Shown here piece by piece: positions 9,081-17,970 of a stretch of 64,000 nt of DNA. The DNA comes from Periplaneta americana (Eukaryota > Arthropoda > Insecta > Blattodea > Blattidae): positions 558,001 to 622,000 of the forward strand of contig NW_027185566.1 of NCBI RefSeq assembly GCF_040183065.1, read 5' to 3'. Under the pieces are notes generated by a model that ran no database searches, was not told the origin of the DNA, and saw nothing but the letters and a program-made list of their open reading frames with translations. The translations under genes were made by a program, and so were the position numbers. Every line of letters begins with the position of its first letter. Positions within the stretch are counted from its first letter, which is position 1.

Positions 9081-12000
9081 TTTTGAGTTCCTAATAAAGG
9101 TTCTAAAATACCTTGATACATTTTATCCAAACTTTCTGTCAGCTCTTGGTTATATAAAGGAGGAAACAATGATAGGAGTAAATTTTCGTTTTTTTTCTCT
9201 TCTACAAAGTTTTTTAAAGCATCTGTATAATCTGTCCCCCAACCGCTAAAAGAGTTATTTTTGTAAAAAACCTGTAAGTTTTTTAGATCTAAAGAATGAT
9301 TCACTTTTCCATACATTAGAGGGAGTAAATCTGAGAAGTACTGATAAACCTCTTCTACCATATAAGAATAACTCTCCGTTTTAAGTGGCTCCTCCTTATT
9401 CTTAGAAGGAGATAGAATTTTAATAAAAATGCTTCCAGTTTTCTTCTGGCTTATTCCCACAATCAGTGCCGAAATAATTTTGCGTACAGAGTAAGGATCC
9501 GAATTAGAAGATTTAAAAATAGGTAAAGTAATTGTTATAGAATTTGTTTCTTCTTGTAAATAACAAAACGACAAACGAGCCAAAAGGGATACTTCACGAA
9601 TATGAAGAGGCAATACGGTTAATATACGCTCCGATGAAGAATGATAAGGACCTACCATTATTTTATCATAAAAAATTTCTGACCCTTTTTGATTTTGTGT
9701 GACTTGTTCTAAAAAAACACTCATTTCTTTTTGAGCAAGAGCCATTTGTTCCCGATTATACGGAGTTGTACTCAAAAGTCCAGGAAAGCTCTCCACAAAG
9801 TGTCCTGGCTGATCTAAAAGATTCTGGTAAAAATGAGAGTAGAGATCTTCTTGGAACTGCCTTCTAAAAATTCCTGAACTTAAAGAAAAAAAATAAGGAA
9901 GATAATTCCACTGTTTCTCCTTTTCTAAAAATAAACTTTGACCCCATTGATATTTCAAAAAAAATTCCAATGGAGATTTTAAAAATTGATGGATTTCGTA
10001 GTCCGAAATTTCATATTTAGGGGTCTGTTTTGACCCCAAATTGTCGGTTGGTTTTTCATCTAATGGACTCAGTGTAGAGTTGTACAAAGGTTTTTTAAAT
10101 GTCTTTAGCTCTTTTTTTCCTAATAGATCCAATAAAATATGAGGTTTGAGTTCTTTAGATGTTATTTTATCCTGAAAGGAGTAGGAAAACTGAGTTTGTC
10201 GAGATTCTTGGAAAATTTCTAAAAGCTTATGAGAAAAACTCCATCTCATCTGCTGGTAAAGTTCTGGTAATAATTGTGGGAGTAGACTTTCTTTATGAAA
10301 CAAATCCGTTGGAAAAAGTTCCATTTGTTCTGAAAATCCAGTAAAAAATATATTTTGCATAGGAAAAACATCCAAATCCTCTAAACTTCCAACAATTAAA
10401 CCTTTTTTTTTTGCAAAAGCCAGATCGTCTCCTCTCAAAACTGTTTGGTTCATATCTGTAAAAAGTTTGAACAAAAAGGAGGCATCAATATAATTGTCCA
10501 ATACTTTTTTAGAATAATCTTCTGCAAGATCTAAAACCTCGTAAATATCCAAAATATCTTTTCTAACGTAAGGATCATCTAGTTCTTTCCAAAAACTACT
10601 CGGAATTAACCATTCTAAAAATTGACGAAACTTGTCCAAACTCAACATAGTCATATTGGTTTGTTGCTGAAACAAGGAAACTTGCTGAACTTCAGAAAAA
10701 AAATCCAAACAAAATTCCAATAAAGATGTTTTTATCTCCACCATCATGGGTTGCAACGGTGTAAGAATATGAGAAAAAAGGTATCTATTCAAGTGGTATG
10801 AGATGGTGTTTTCCAAATTAAAAAGTGCATTTTCTCCCCAAGCTCCTTCCGATTTTAAAAAACGCACAAAATCTTCTATTTCCAATTCCGTAAATTCTAG
10901 CCGAACCCTCACAAGAGGCTGTTTGAGTAGTTGTTCTAGTACCTCTATGGAGCCTCGTTTTTTTACAAAATCCAATACAATAAAAATCAAATCATAAGAA
11001 TTATAGAATTTCGCTTTTTCTTGTTTATACAAAATATGATAAGGGAGAGCTTCCTTATAAACCGAAAAAGTTAAATCCCAAACCTCTCTATCTATTTTTG
11101 TTTTAGGAAGTATAAGAGCATAACGGTTTAACATCGATGTATCTTCTTGAGATAAATTCTCCGCCAAAACTCCCAAAGTTGTTTCATATTCTTGCTGTTG
11201 CGTAGGAGCACAGAGCAGACAAACTGGATTGATGAAAATACTTTGATGTAATGGTTCAGTCTTTTCCAAAAGGACATTTTCCAGTGGAATACCCAGTGAA
11301 ATACAATTTTCCCTCATCATATCTAAGAGTTTAGATTTACAATAAAAATCGGGGATTTTTTTGGACAGAGCAGACGATTCTAAAACATAAATATAGATAT
11401 TTTTTCCCGCTAGAACATGTTTTAGTAATTGAAGCTGTGAAGGAATTACCATTTGAGGTAAAAATATATGAATATCCAATAAATTTTGATATTGCTGTTT
11501 CAGTTGTTTACAATGCGGGTAGTTAAAAGAATTTCTTTTTATATCCGTACCATATAACTGGTATAAAATAGGCTCAAGCCAACTCCAAAATAAGTAGTAA
11601 AGCTCTTTATGGAATTCAAGTTTATCCAAATGGAGCGGTGAGATATAAGTATTAGATTCCTGTTCCCATTTGGGTAAATATATTTCATATTCCTGAAATA
11701 AAGCATAGTAATACCTGCCTAAAGAATAAAAATCACTAGGAACATTATTATCATCATCTAAGTCTGCAAAAAGATTTTGATATTCTCCTTTTTTCCAAAG
11801 ATCGTAGAAAAATAATCCTAAAAAATAAGAAAATGTCTTAGAATTAAAATAATCTCCCTGTGGCTCTAAAATGGATACAAGTGAACTATTCCACTCTAAA
11901 AAATGAATATTGCCCACAAAAGGAGCTTCGGTATTTTCTTTTAATAAAAGTTCTTCCAAAGTACTTTGTGCAAACCCATTGTTAACAAAAACTAAAGGAG

Positions 12001-12103
12001 CCAAAAAAATCTCTTCTATATTTTGTCTTTTTTTCAACAAATTCTGTTGAAGTTGATTAAATAAAGAGGAAAAATTTTGAGCAGAATACAAAACAACGTT
12101 CAT
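9077..12103 (-). CDS. recC: Exodeoxyribonuclease V gamma subunit, RecC
   Basis: The non-catalytic RecBCD subunit with a helicase-like fold and an inactivated nuclease domain; in the family it recognises Chi and splits the strands. It is about 1008 residues, shorter than E. coli RecC (~1120). Identification rests on its position directly before recB, the four-base ATGA overlap, the size and RecC-like segments such as QPLVRVRLEF; there is no Walker motif, as expected. I start at the ATG at 12103, which has TTAGG six bases upstream, rather than the TTG at 12124. It begins about 40 bases after the ald-like gene, with no visible terminator between. Confidence 0.88.
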   Translation of the reverse strand: MNVVLYSAQNFSSLFNQLQQNLLKKRQNIEEIFLAPLVFVNNGFAQSTLEELLLKENTEAPFVGNIHFLEWNSSLVSILEPQGDYFNSKTFSYFLGLFFYDLWKKGEYQNLFADLDDDNNVPSDFYSLGRYYYALFQEYEIYLPKWEQESNTYISPLHLDKLEFHKELYYLFWSWLEPILYQLYGTDIKRNSFNYPHCKQLKQQYQNLLDIHIFLPQMVIPSQLQLLKHVLAGKNIYIYVLESSALSKKIPDFYCKSKLLDMMRENCISLGIPLENVLLEKTEPLHQSIFINPVCLLCAPTQQQEYETTLGVLAENLSQEDTSMLNRYALILPKTKIDREVWDLTFSVYKEALPYHILYKQEKAKFYNSYDLIFIVLDFVKKRGSIEVLEQLLKQPLVRVRLEFTELEIEDFVRFLKSEGAWGENALFNLENTISYHLNRYLFSHILTPLQPMMVEIKTSLLEFCLDFFSEVQQVSLFQQQTNMTMLSLDKFRQFLEWLIPSSFWKELDDPYVRKDILDIYEVLDLAEDYSKKVLDNYIDASFLFKLFTDMNQTVLRGDDLAFAKKKGLIVGSLEDLDVFPMQNIFFTGFSEQMELFPTDLFHKESLLPQLLPELYQQMRWSFSHKLLEIFQESRQTQFSYSFQDKITSKELKPHILLDLLGKKELKTFKKPLYNSTLSPLDEKPTDNLGSKQTPKYEISDYEIHQFLKSPLEFFLKYQWGQSLFLEKEKQWNYLPYFFSLSSGIFRRQFQEDLYSHFYQNLLDQPGHFVESFPGLLSTTPYNREQMALAQKEMSVFLEQVTQNQKGSEIFYDKIMVGPYHSSSERILTVLPLHIREVSLLARLSFCYLQEETNSITITLPIFKSSNSDPYSVRKIISALIVGISQKKTGSIFIKILSPSKNKEEPLKTESYSYMVEEVYQYFSDLLPLMYGKVNHSLDLKNLQVFYKNNSFSGWGTDYTDALKNFVEEKKNENLLLSLFPPLYNQELTESLDKMYQGILEPLLGTQK

Positions 12104-12141
12104 ATTCTGCCTAACTTTGTCCAATACAAAACATGGAATAT

Positions 12142-13266
12142 CTATTCCTCAGCTTTCAACACTTCTTCTAAAGGAGAAAGTTCTAGTCCAAAAGTTTTAC
12201 TGATAGCTGGGTGTATAACCTGCCCATTGACTAGGTGAAGTCCTTTGGCAATGGCAGAATTATCTCTTGCGGCTTGTAACCAACCTTTTGTTGCTATTTC
12301 CATAATATAAGGGAGTGTAGCGTTAGAAAGAGAAATAGAAGCCGTTCTTGCATAAGCACCTGGCATATTGGGGACACAATAATGAACAATATCATCCAAA
12401 ACAAATACAGGATCTTGGTGGGTTGTAGGTCTTGAGGTTTCAAAACATCCCCCTTGATCAATCGCCACATCCACCAATACAGATCCCGCTTTCATCAATT
12501 TTAAATCATCCCGAGAAACTAATGTGCTAGACTTAGCTCCAGAAAAATAAATGGCACCAATCAAAATATCTGCAACTGTCAAATATTTTTTGATACTCCA
12601 AGGAGTCGCCACAATAGTTTTCACATTTTTAGGTAATTCGGATTCTATAGCTCTCAACTGGTGAGAATAAAGCCCCAATAAATAAACATCTGCTCCTACA
12701 GCAGCTGCCATTTTTGCAGCATTTATACCTACGACTCCACTTCCTAAAACTACTACTTTGGCAGGTTCTACTCCAGGAACACCTCCTAAAAAGATTCCTG
12801 CTCCTCCAAAATGTTTTTCCAAAAATTTTGCTCCCTGTAAAGGAGCCATTCTTCCCGCAATTTCAGACATAGGTGCAAGTAATGGGAATGTACCATTGTC
12901 AGACTCTACCGTTTCATAGGCAATACAAATCGCTTTTAAATCGATGAGAGCTTTAGTTTGCTCTTCGTTAGCTGTGGAATGAAAATACCCCATAATAATT
13001 TGGTTTTCTTTGATGTAATTATACTCCTCAGAGTGAGGGCGTCTAACATGTAAGATAAAATCACTTTCTTGATAAATTTGAGCGGCATCCTCTACAATAG
13101 ATGCTCCAGCTACTACATATTCCTCATCGGAAAAATCGGCACCAACGCCTGCTTCTTTTTCCACCAAAACTTTGTGATTTAACGAAACCAGTGCATGAAC
13201 CCCATCAGGAGTCATAGCAACTCGGTATTCGTTAAGTTTTACTTCTTTTAAAATTCCTATAATCAT
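12142..13266 (-). CDS. Alanine dehydrogenase paralogue with altered active site
   Basis: Belongs to the Ald/PNT family (L-alanine plus NAD to pyruvate, ammonia and NADH), 374 residues, and is colinear with the next gene upstream. The nucleotide-binding VVVLGSGVVG loop, the Arg15 and His96 equivalents and DVAIDQGG (Asp ~270) are present. The pyruvate-binding lysine in the family motif VKEP is replaced: the sequence reads HVRRP, with Arg at residue 75 and Arg for the following Glu. The acidic residue that normally ends beta-2 of the Rossmann fold and binds the NAD ribose is also missing (YLLG). The start has GGAGG upstream. It may be a divergent enzyme, a regulatory partner of the neighbouring copy or a decaying duplicate; activity on alanine is doubtful. 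Confidence 0.85.
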   Translation of the reverse strand: MIIGILKEVKLNEYRVAMTPDGVHALVSLNHKVLVEKEAGVGADFSDEEYVVAGASIVEDAAQIYQESDFILHVRRPHSEEYNYIKENQIIMGYFHSTANEEQTKALIDLKAICIAYETVESDNGTFPLLAPMSEIAGRMAPLQGAKFLEKHFGGAGIFLGGVPGVEPAKVVVLGSGVVGINAAKMAAAVGADVYLLGLYSHQLRAIESELPKNVKTIVATPWSIKKYLTVADILIGAIYFSGAKSSTLVSRDDLKLMKAGSVLVDVAIDQGGCFETSRPTTHQDPVFVLDDIVHYCVPNMPGAYARTASISLSNATLPYIMEIATKGWLQAARDNSAIAKGLHLVNGQVIHPAISKTFGLELSPLEEVLKAEE

Positions 13267-13330
13267 AGAGTGCCTCCACCCTATGATTATAATGTAATTT
13301 TTTAAATTTTCAAAATTTTTTAGGAGATTT

Positions 13331-14449
13331 TTAATTTCCTAAAAGCTCATCCACAGAATGTAACTCCATTCCAAATGCTTCAGCAACACCTGGATAATAA
13401 ATTTTACCATCTACAATATTGATTCCTTGGGCTAAAGCTTTATTTTCTTTTGCTGCTTGTTTCCAACCTTTATTGGCAATACTGAGTGCATAAGGGAGTG
13501 TAGCATTCACCAAAGCTTGGGTAGAAGTTCTAGCAACAGCACCTGGCATATTGGCTACACAGTAGTGAATAATTCCATCTACTTCGTAAATAGGGTCTTG
13601 GTGTGTAGTCGCTTTAGAAGTCTCAAAACATCCTCCCTGATCAATCGCCACATCTACCAATACTGCACCTGGCTTCATGGTTTTAAGATCCGCTCTAGTA
13701 ACCAACTTAGGAGTTTTAGAACCAGGAACATAAACAGCACCTACAACAACATCCGCCACTTTCAAAAGTTCTTTTACTGCAAACGGGTTAGCAACAATAG
13801 TTCTAATATTTTTAGGTAAAACAAGCTCTAAATCTCGCAACTTAGCTGGGTTAGGTGCCAATAAATAAACATCTGCGCCTAAACCCGCAGCCATTCTAGC
13901 GGCATTCACTCCAACAACCCCAGCACCAATAACAACTACTTTGCTGGGCTCTACTCCTGGAACTCCTCCTAAAAGAACTCCAAAACCACCGTAATGTTTT
14001 TCAAGGTATTTGGCTCCTTCTTGGATTGCCATACGACCCGCTACTTCGGACATAGGTGCAAGTAATGGAAAACTCCCATCCGCTAAACGCACAGTCTCAT
14101 AAGCAATATTCACGGATTTTGCCTTGATCAAACCATCTACTTGTGGCTTATCCGCAGCTAAGTGCAGGTATGTAAAGAGAATTTGGTTCTCTCGGAGCAT
14201 AGTGTACTCTTGTGGTTGTGGCTCTTTAACATGCATTACCATATCTGCCGCATCAAAAATTTCTTTAGCTGTAGATAAAATAATAGCTCCTTGAGCTTCG
14301 TACTCAGCATCAGAAAAACCAGAACCTACTCCAGCAGATTTTTCCACAACAACTTTGTGACCTGCTTGAATAAAAGAATGAACCCCTCCAGGTGTCATAC
14401 AAACCCTGTGTTCATTGGATTTGATTTCTTTTAAAATACCAACAATCAT
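13331..14449 (-). CDS. ald: Alanine dehydrogenase
   Basis: Cytoplasmic enzyme interconverting L-alanine and pyruvate plus ammonia; in the family it is a homohexamer. It has 372 residues, the usual length. Substrate residues are intact: Arg15, Lys75 in HVKEP, His96 in TYLHLA and Asp ~270 in DVAIDQGG. The Rossmann loop VVVIGAGVVG is present, but the residue after beta-2 is Ala in YLLAPN instead of the Asp seen in NAD-specific family members, so cofactor preference could differ. The start has GAGAGG upstream. It is the first of two tandem paralogues 64 bases apart; this copy is the better candidate for true alanine dehydrogenase. Confidence 0.93.
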   Translation of the reverse strand: MIVGILKEIKSNEHRVCMTPGGVHSFIQAGHKVVVEKSAGVGSGFSDAEYEAQGAIILSTAKEIFDAADMVMHVKEPQPQEYTMLRENQILFTYLHLAADKPQVDGLIKAKSVNIAYETVRLADGSFPLLAPMSEVAGRMAIQEGAKYLEKHYGGFGVLLGGVPGVEPSKVVVIGAGVVGVNAARMAAGLGADVYLLAPNPAKLRDLELVLPKNIRTIVANPFAVKELLKVADVVVGAVYVPGSKTPKLVTRADLKTMKPGAVLVDVAIDQGGCFETSKATTHQDPIYEVDGIIHYCVANMPGAVARTSTQALVNATLPYALSIANKGWKQAAKENKALAQGINIVDGKIYYPGVAEAFGMELHSVDELLGN

Positions 14450-14526
14450 ATAGACCTCTCTATTTTTTTATCTATTGAAGTTAACTATAAGTTCAGGGTA
14501 AAATCAAATATTAATTAGTATAAATT

Positions 14527-14823
14527 TTAAAGTAATTGTTTTTTATATTCTTCTCGATCCAGTAGGTTTTCTTGGTTCCCTTTATAGAAAACTTTAATGG
14601 TGTACTTGATACCAGAATCCTTTTTTTTAGCCGTATATATCAATACTTGTGCTAAAGGATCTTTTTGTATACAAATTTCATTTTTTAAACTAAATCCCAT
14701 CAGCTCTTCTGATAATCTCCACTCTTGTAAAGAGTGATCCTCTGCATTTTCTAATAGAATACTCGAAAATTCTTCTTCTGTACTGTTGAATTTAAAATCT
14801 CTCAAATAATATGTTGAACTCAT
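14527..14823 (-). CDS. Small unknown protein, 98 residues
   Basis: Not recognised. The product is soluble and charged, without signal peptide or membrane segment, and has the alternating pattern expected of a small alpha/beta or beta-rich fold. The start ATG is preceded by GGAGATG at normal spacing. The gene sits 77 bases upstream of ald on the same strand and diverges from nrdB. Real-gene status rests on the ribosome-binding site and the lack of a competing frame. Function unknown. Confidence 0.65.
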   Translation of the reverse strand: MSSTYYLRDFKFNSTEEEFSSILLENAEDHSLQEWRLSEELMGFSLKNEICIQKDPLAQVLIYTAKKKDSGIKYTIKVFYKGNQENLLDREEYKKQLL

Positions 14824-14929
14824 AATGCTTCATCTCCTAGATTATTTTTGAGATTTAAACATAACAATAAAACTTCACTTTAATTAAGATTTTAGTTTTC
14901 TTTTACTAAAATATTTTTTGGAGTTTATG

Positions 14930-15922
14930 ATGAGTGATATTTTGAAAAAAAGTGACGAACCTATTTTAAACATAGATTATTCCTCTCGTAGGATTTTTTT
15001 GCCCATCCCACCTGAATGGGAAATATTTTGGACTATGTACGAAGAACACCGAGACCTAGACTGGAGGGTTGCCGAAGTAGATTTAGCACAAGATGTTAAA
15101 GATTGGGAAAAACTCACTCCAGATGAAAGATACTTTATCTTACACGTTTTGGCTTTCTTTTCAGCCTCCGATGGTATTGTTAACGAAAGTGTCACTTTCC
15201 GCCTTTATAATGAAGTAGGATCTTCCGAAATTCGGGCTTTTTATGCATTTCAAACTCATATTGAAACAATCCACGCACATATGTATTCTCAAATGATTGA
15301 TGTTTATATGAAAGATTATCCTCAAAAAGAGAGAGATGAAATTTTTGATGCCATTGAACATTATCCAAGTATTGGAAAAAAGGGAAAATTTGCATTAGAA
15401 ATAATTCATAACGATAATTTTGACTTTGCACACAGATTGTTATATCAACTCATTATTGAAGGAATTTTCTTTTCTGCCTCCTTCTGTGCCATCTTTTGGC
15501 TCAAAAAAAGTGGGTTAATGCCAGGCTTGTGTCAGTCCAATGAACTTATCTCTAGAGATGAAGGAATGCACACAGAATTTGCCGTAGAAGTATATAAAAA
15601 ACTGAAAAATAAACTTTCTGAACAAGAAGTTCAAGCAATGTTTAAACAAGCCGTAGATATTGAAGAAGAATTTGTCCAAGAAGCTCTCCCAGTAAAACTG
15701 ATTGGTATGGACAGCGATAAAATGATTCAATACGTAAAATATGTTGCCGACTACTGGATTATACAGTTAGGATATGCTAAAATTTATAATGTTCCCAACC
15801 CATTTGACTGGATGGAGCTGATTTCTATGGAAGGAAAAACCAATTTCTTTGAAAAAAGAGTTACAGAGTATACAAGACCAGGGAACGATTCTACTTCCTT
15901 TTCTATAGACGAAGATTTTTAA
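14930..15922 (+). CDS. nrdB: Class I ribonucleotide reductase small subunit
   Basis: The R2 subunit generates the radical used by NrdA to reduce ribonucleotides to deoxyribonucleotides. About 330 residues. All six metal ligands can be placed: Asp81, Glu112, His115, Glu177, Glu211 and His214. The radical tyrosine (Tyr119 in HAHMY) is present, so this is a tyrosyl-radical type and not the Phe-type Mn/Fe class. The C-terminus ends in SFSIDEDF, the usual NrdA-docking tail. I start at the second of two adjacent ATGs (14930), six bases after GGAG; 14927 is possible. No nrdA lies nearby, so the large subunit must be elsewhere. I see no clear NrdR box upstream. Confidence 0.95.
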   Translation: MSDILKKSDEPILNIDYSSRRIFLPIPPEWEIFWTMYEEHRDLDWRVAEVDLAQDVKDWEKLTPDERYFILHVLAFFSASDGIVNESVTFRLYNEVGSSEIRAFYAFQTHIETIHAHMYSQMIDVYMKDYPQKERDEIFDAIEHYPSIGKKGKFALEIIHNDNFDFAHRLLYQLIIEGIFFSASFCAIFWLKKSGLMPGLCQSNELISRDEGMHTEFAVEVYKKLKNKLSEQEVQAMFKQAVDIEEEFVQEALPVKLIGMDSDKMIQYVKYVADYWIIQLGYAKIYNVPNPFDWMELISMEGKTNFFEKRVTEYTRPGNDSTSFSIDEDF

Positions 15923-15937
15923 TCCATTTTTACATTT

Positions 15938-16053
15938 CACCTCTAATTTTTTTAGGGGTGGAAAAATTCAACCTTTAAAAGACTCCCCATATCTTGGGGG
16001 CTTCAGACTACGAAAACTTGTAGACAAAAATGCCTCCCTCTCCTAAAGGAGAG
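15938..16053. terminator. Hairpin cluster between convergent genes
   Basis: Three small hairpins lie between nrdB and the permease gene, which converge here: CACCTCTA/TAGGGGTG (15938-15960), a CCCC/GGGG stem (about 15984-15999) and CTCTCC-TAAA-GGAGAG (16038-16053). None has an ideal downstream T run on the strand it would serve, so termination function is probable from position but not certain. Confidence 0.4.
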
Positions 16054-16071
16054 AAAAGCAACAAGCCTAGT

Positions 16072-17409
16072 TTAAGCGGATTTAGACAATCTATCTCTTC
16101 TTGGTTTAGCGTAAAGATAGTACACTAACAGAGTCACGATAATCAGTCCTAGCAAACCATAAAGCCCACCCACAGGTACTTGGGTGAATAAGAAAATACA
16201 TACCAACATTGCAATAGTTACAAAGAATCCAGCAAAAGGTAAACGGAAAGTTCCTTTCATTCCTTTTTTTCTAATACTGAAAACTCCCAAACATACAGCC
16301 ATATACTGAATAAGTCTAGCTAATGTAGCAACATAAACCAGTGTAGTAAAGGCATCTTTGGATAAAACATTGGCAAGAACAATAAAGATAATGGAAAAAA
16401 TTGCCATCATAACAATTGCAGATGCAGGTACTCCACGAGCATTATTTTTTCCTAAACTTTCTGGTAAGTATTTGTCTGCTCCAATAGGCACTAAGTTTCT
16501 TGGTCCAGCAAAACTCATAGCTAGTCCAATACCACCAAGAGCCACAAACGCAAATAAAAGCATAATGTTCTCTCCAATTGGTCCAAGAACAGCCCCTACT
16601 GTTGCAGCAGCATTGTTAGCATTGACAGCATTTGGATTAGTAGGCTCTAATGCCAGTCTGTCTCCAAAAGATCCAATAACAACAAAGAACAACAAGAAAT
16701 AAATAGCAGTAACAATTAATAAAACACTAATAATCGCCTTAGGTACATCTCGTGTTGGGTTTTCCATATCTTGTGCGGCAACTCCAATATTTTCAAAACC
16801 AACAAAGGCGTAGAAAAGTAAAAGAAATCCAGCAGCAGCAGCAGATGAAGTGAGTGGTTTTACCAAGTCTGATGAAGGTGTTGCAAAGTTAGACATATTG
16901 ATGTTGAAAAAACCAACGACAATGGTCAAAATCAAAGAAATCAAAACCAACCAGCTAGTAAACTTAACAAATATCTCATAAACACGAACAGAAATGAGGT
17001 TAATTCCACAAAGAACAATCAAAAATATACAGCTCAAAGCAATAGCGGCTGCAGGTGTTCCAAATACAGGCCATATCTTTGCAAGCATTTGTGGTAAAGC
17101 TGTCATCTGTACAGCTAAAGCAACTGCGGCTGCAATAAAACGCATAAATCCAATGTTAAATCCCCAAAAACCACCAAAGGCTTCGCTAACATAAACATAA
17201 ACCCCACCAGTCTTGGTGAAAATTCCTGCCATTTCTGCAAAAACTAACGCCATAACAATGGCTAAAATAGCACAAATCGCTAATAACCAGAACAAATTCA
17301 TACCCAATTGAGTATAAGCTTTGGCTGGAGTCAAATAGATACCTGCTCCAATGAGTAAGTTAATACCCATGAGCACGATAGCGGAAAGTTTTAACTTTTT
17401 CCCTTCCAT
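16072..17409 (-). CDS. APC-family amino acid permease
   Basis: Integral membrane transporter of the amino acid-polyamine-organocation superfamily, 445 residues with about 12 hydrophobic segments. The N-terminal unwound-helix region GAGIYLTPAKAY, the helix 2-3 segment EMAGIFTKTGGVYVY and the FYAFVGFENIG region are typical. It probably imports an amino acid by proton symport or exchange; the substrate cannot be read from sequence. The start is well supported by GGGAGG. It stands alone between nrdB and a small membrane gene. Confidence 0.88.
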   Translation of the reverse strand: MEGKKLKLSAIVLMGINLLIGAGIYLTPAKAYTQLGMNLFWLLAICAILAIVMALVFAEMAGIFTKTGGVYVYVSEAFGGFWGFNIGFMRFIAAAVALAVQMTALPQMLAKIWPVFGTPAAAIALSCIFLIVLCGINLISVRVYEIFVKFTSWLVLISLILTIVVGFFNINMSNFATPSSDLVKPLTSSAAAAGFLLLFYAFVGFENIGVAAQDMENPTRDVPKAIISVLLIVTAIYFLLFFVVIGSFGDRLALEPTNPNAVNANNAAATVGAVLGPIGENIMLLFAFVALGGIGLAMSFAGPRNLVPIGADKYLPESLGKNNARGVPASAIVMMAIFSIIFIVLANVLSKDAFTTLVYVATLARLIQYMAVCLGVFSIRKKGMKGTFRLPFAGFFVTIAMLVCIFLFTQVPVGGLYGLLGLIIVTLLVYYLYAKPRRDRLSKSA

Positions 17410-17483
17410 ACAGGTGTGGCCTCCCAGTTTAATTGATAAATATAATTCAAAGGTAATATATTTTTTTAGGTTATCAAACTTTT

Positions 17484-17885
17484 CTATTGATTTTTGTAAG
17501 CTTTTTCTTTCTTAGAAAAAAGAAACAGAGTTTTTACAATTATATAAAGGGCTATAGCCAGTAAAATAAAGCCAAAAACTTTTAAAAAAGGAGGATAACT
17601 ATAATAGGCTAAAAGAAAAATTACAGAAAAAACAGAAGGACAGGTAATTTGTTGACATCTAAAGTTCGCTCTTAAAGAAACTAATGTTAGAAGGATGTAA
17701 GTGATCAAAGCCACGAAAAATTTTCCATAGCTCTCAAAAACATCCACATGCAAAGGACCTTTTCCAAAATAACCCGCTATAATCAATACAAGACCTAGCA
17801 AACTCCCCAATAAAAGAAAAAATCTTGGGATTCTCCCCTTATACAAAACACCCACATTTGTTGGTTTTTTTGGCGTTTCTTCCAT
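17484..17885 (-). CDS. Small unknown membrane protein, four predicted helices
   Basis: About 133 residues with four hydrophobic segments (roughly 18-40, 55-73, 82-98 and 100-123) and a Lys-rich cytoplasmic-looking tail. Two cysteines lie close together between helices 2 and 3 (FRCQQITC). I do not recognise the family. I use the ATG at 17885, with AGGTGG eight bases upstream, rather than the GTG at 17897, which is part of that site. It is 74 bases upstream of the permease gene on the same strand. Confidence 0.65.
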   Translation of the reverse strand: MEETPKKPTNVGVLYKGRIPRFFLLLGSLLGLVLIIAGYFGKGPLHVDVFESYGKFFVALITYILLTLVSLRANFRCQQITCPSVFSVIFLLAYYSYPPFLKVFGFILLAIALYIIVKTLFLFSKKEKAYKNQ

Positions 17886-17970
17886 AGACAAATCCACCTA
17901 AATTACTTATTATTGATTTCCACTTTCATCCGAGAATAGAAATCGGATTATAAATTAATAAGGAAACTTC

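Noticed and set aside
13457-13819. 120-residue open frame antisense to ald
   Set aside because: Entirely inside a conserved enzyme gene; no start signal; composition (Ser, Arg, Asn rich) is that of a shadow frame.
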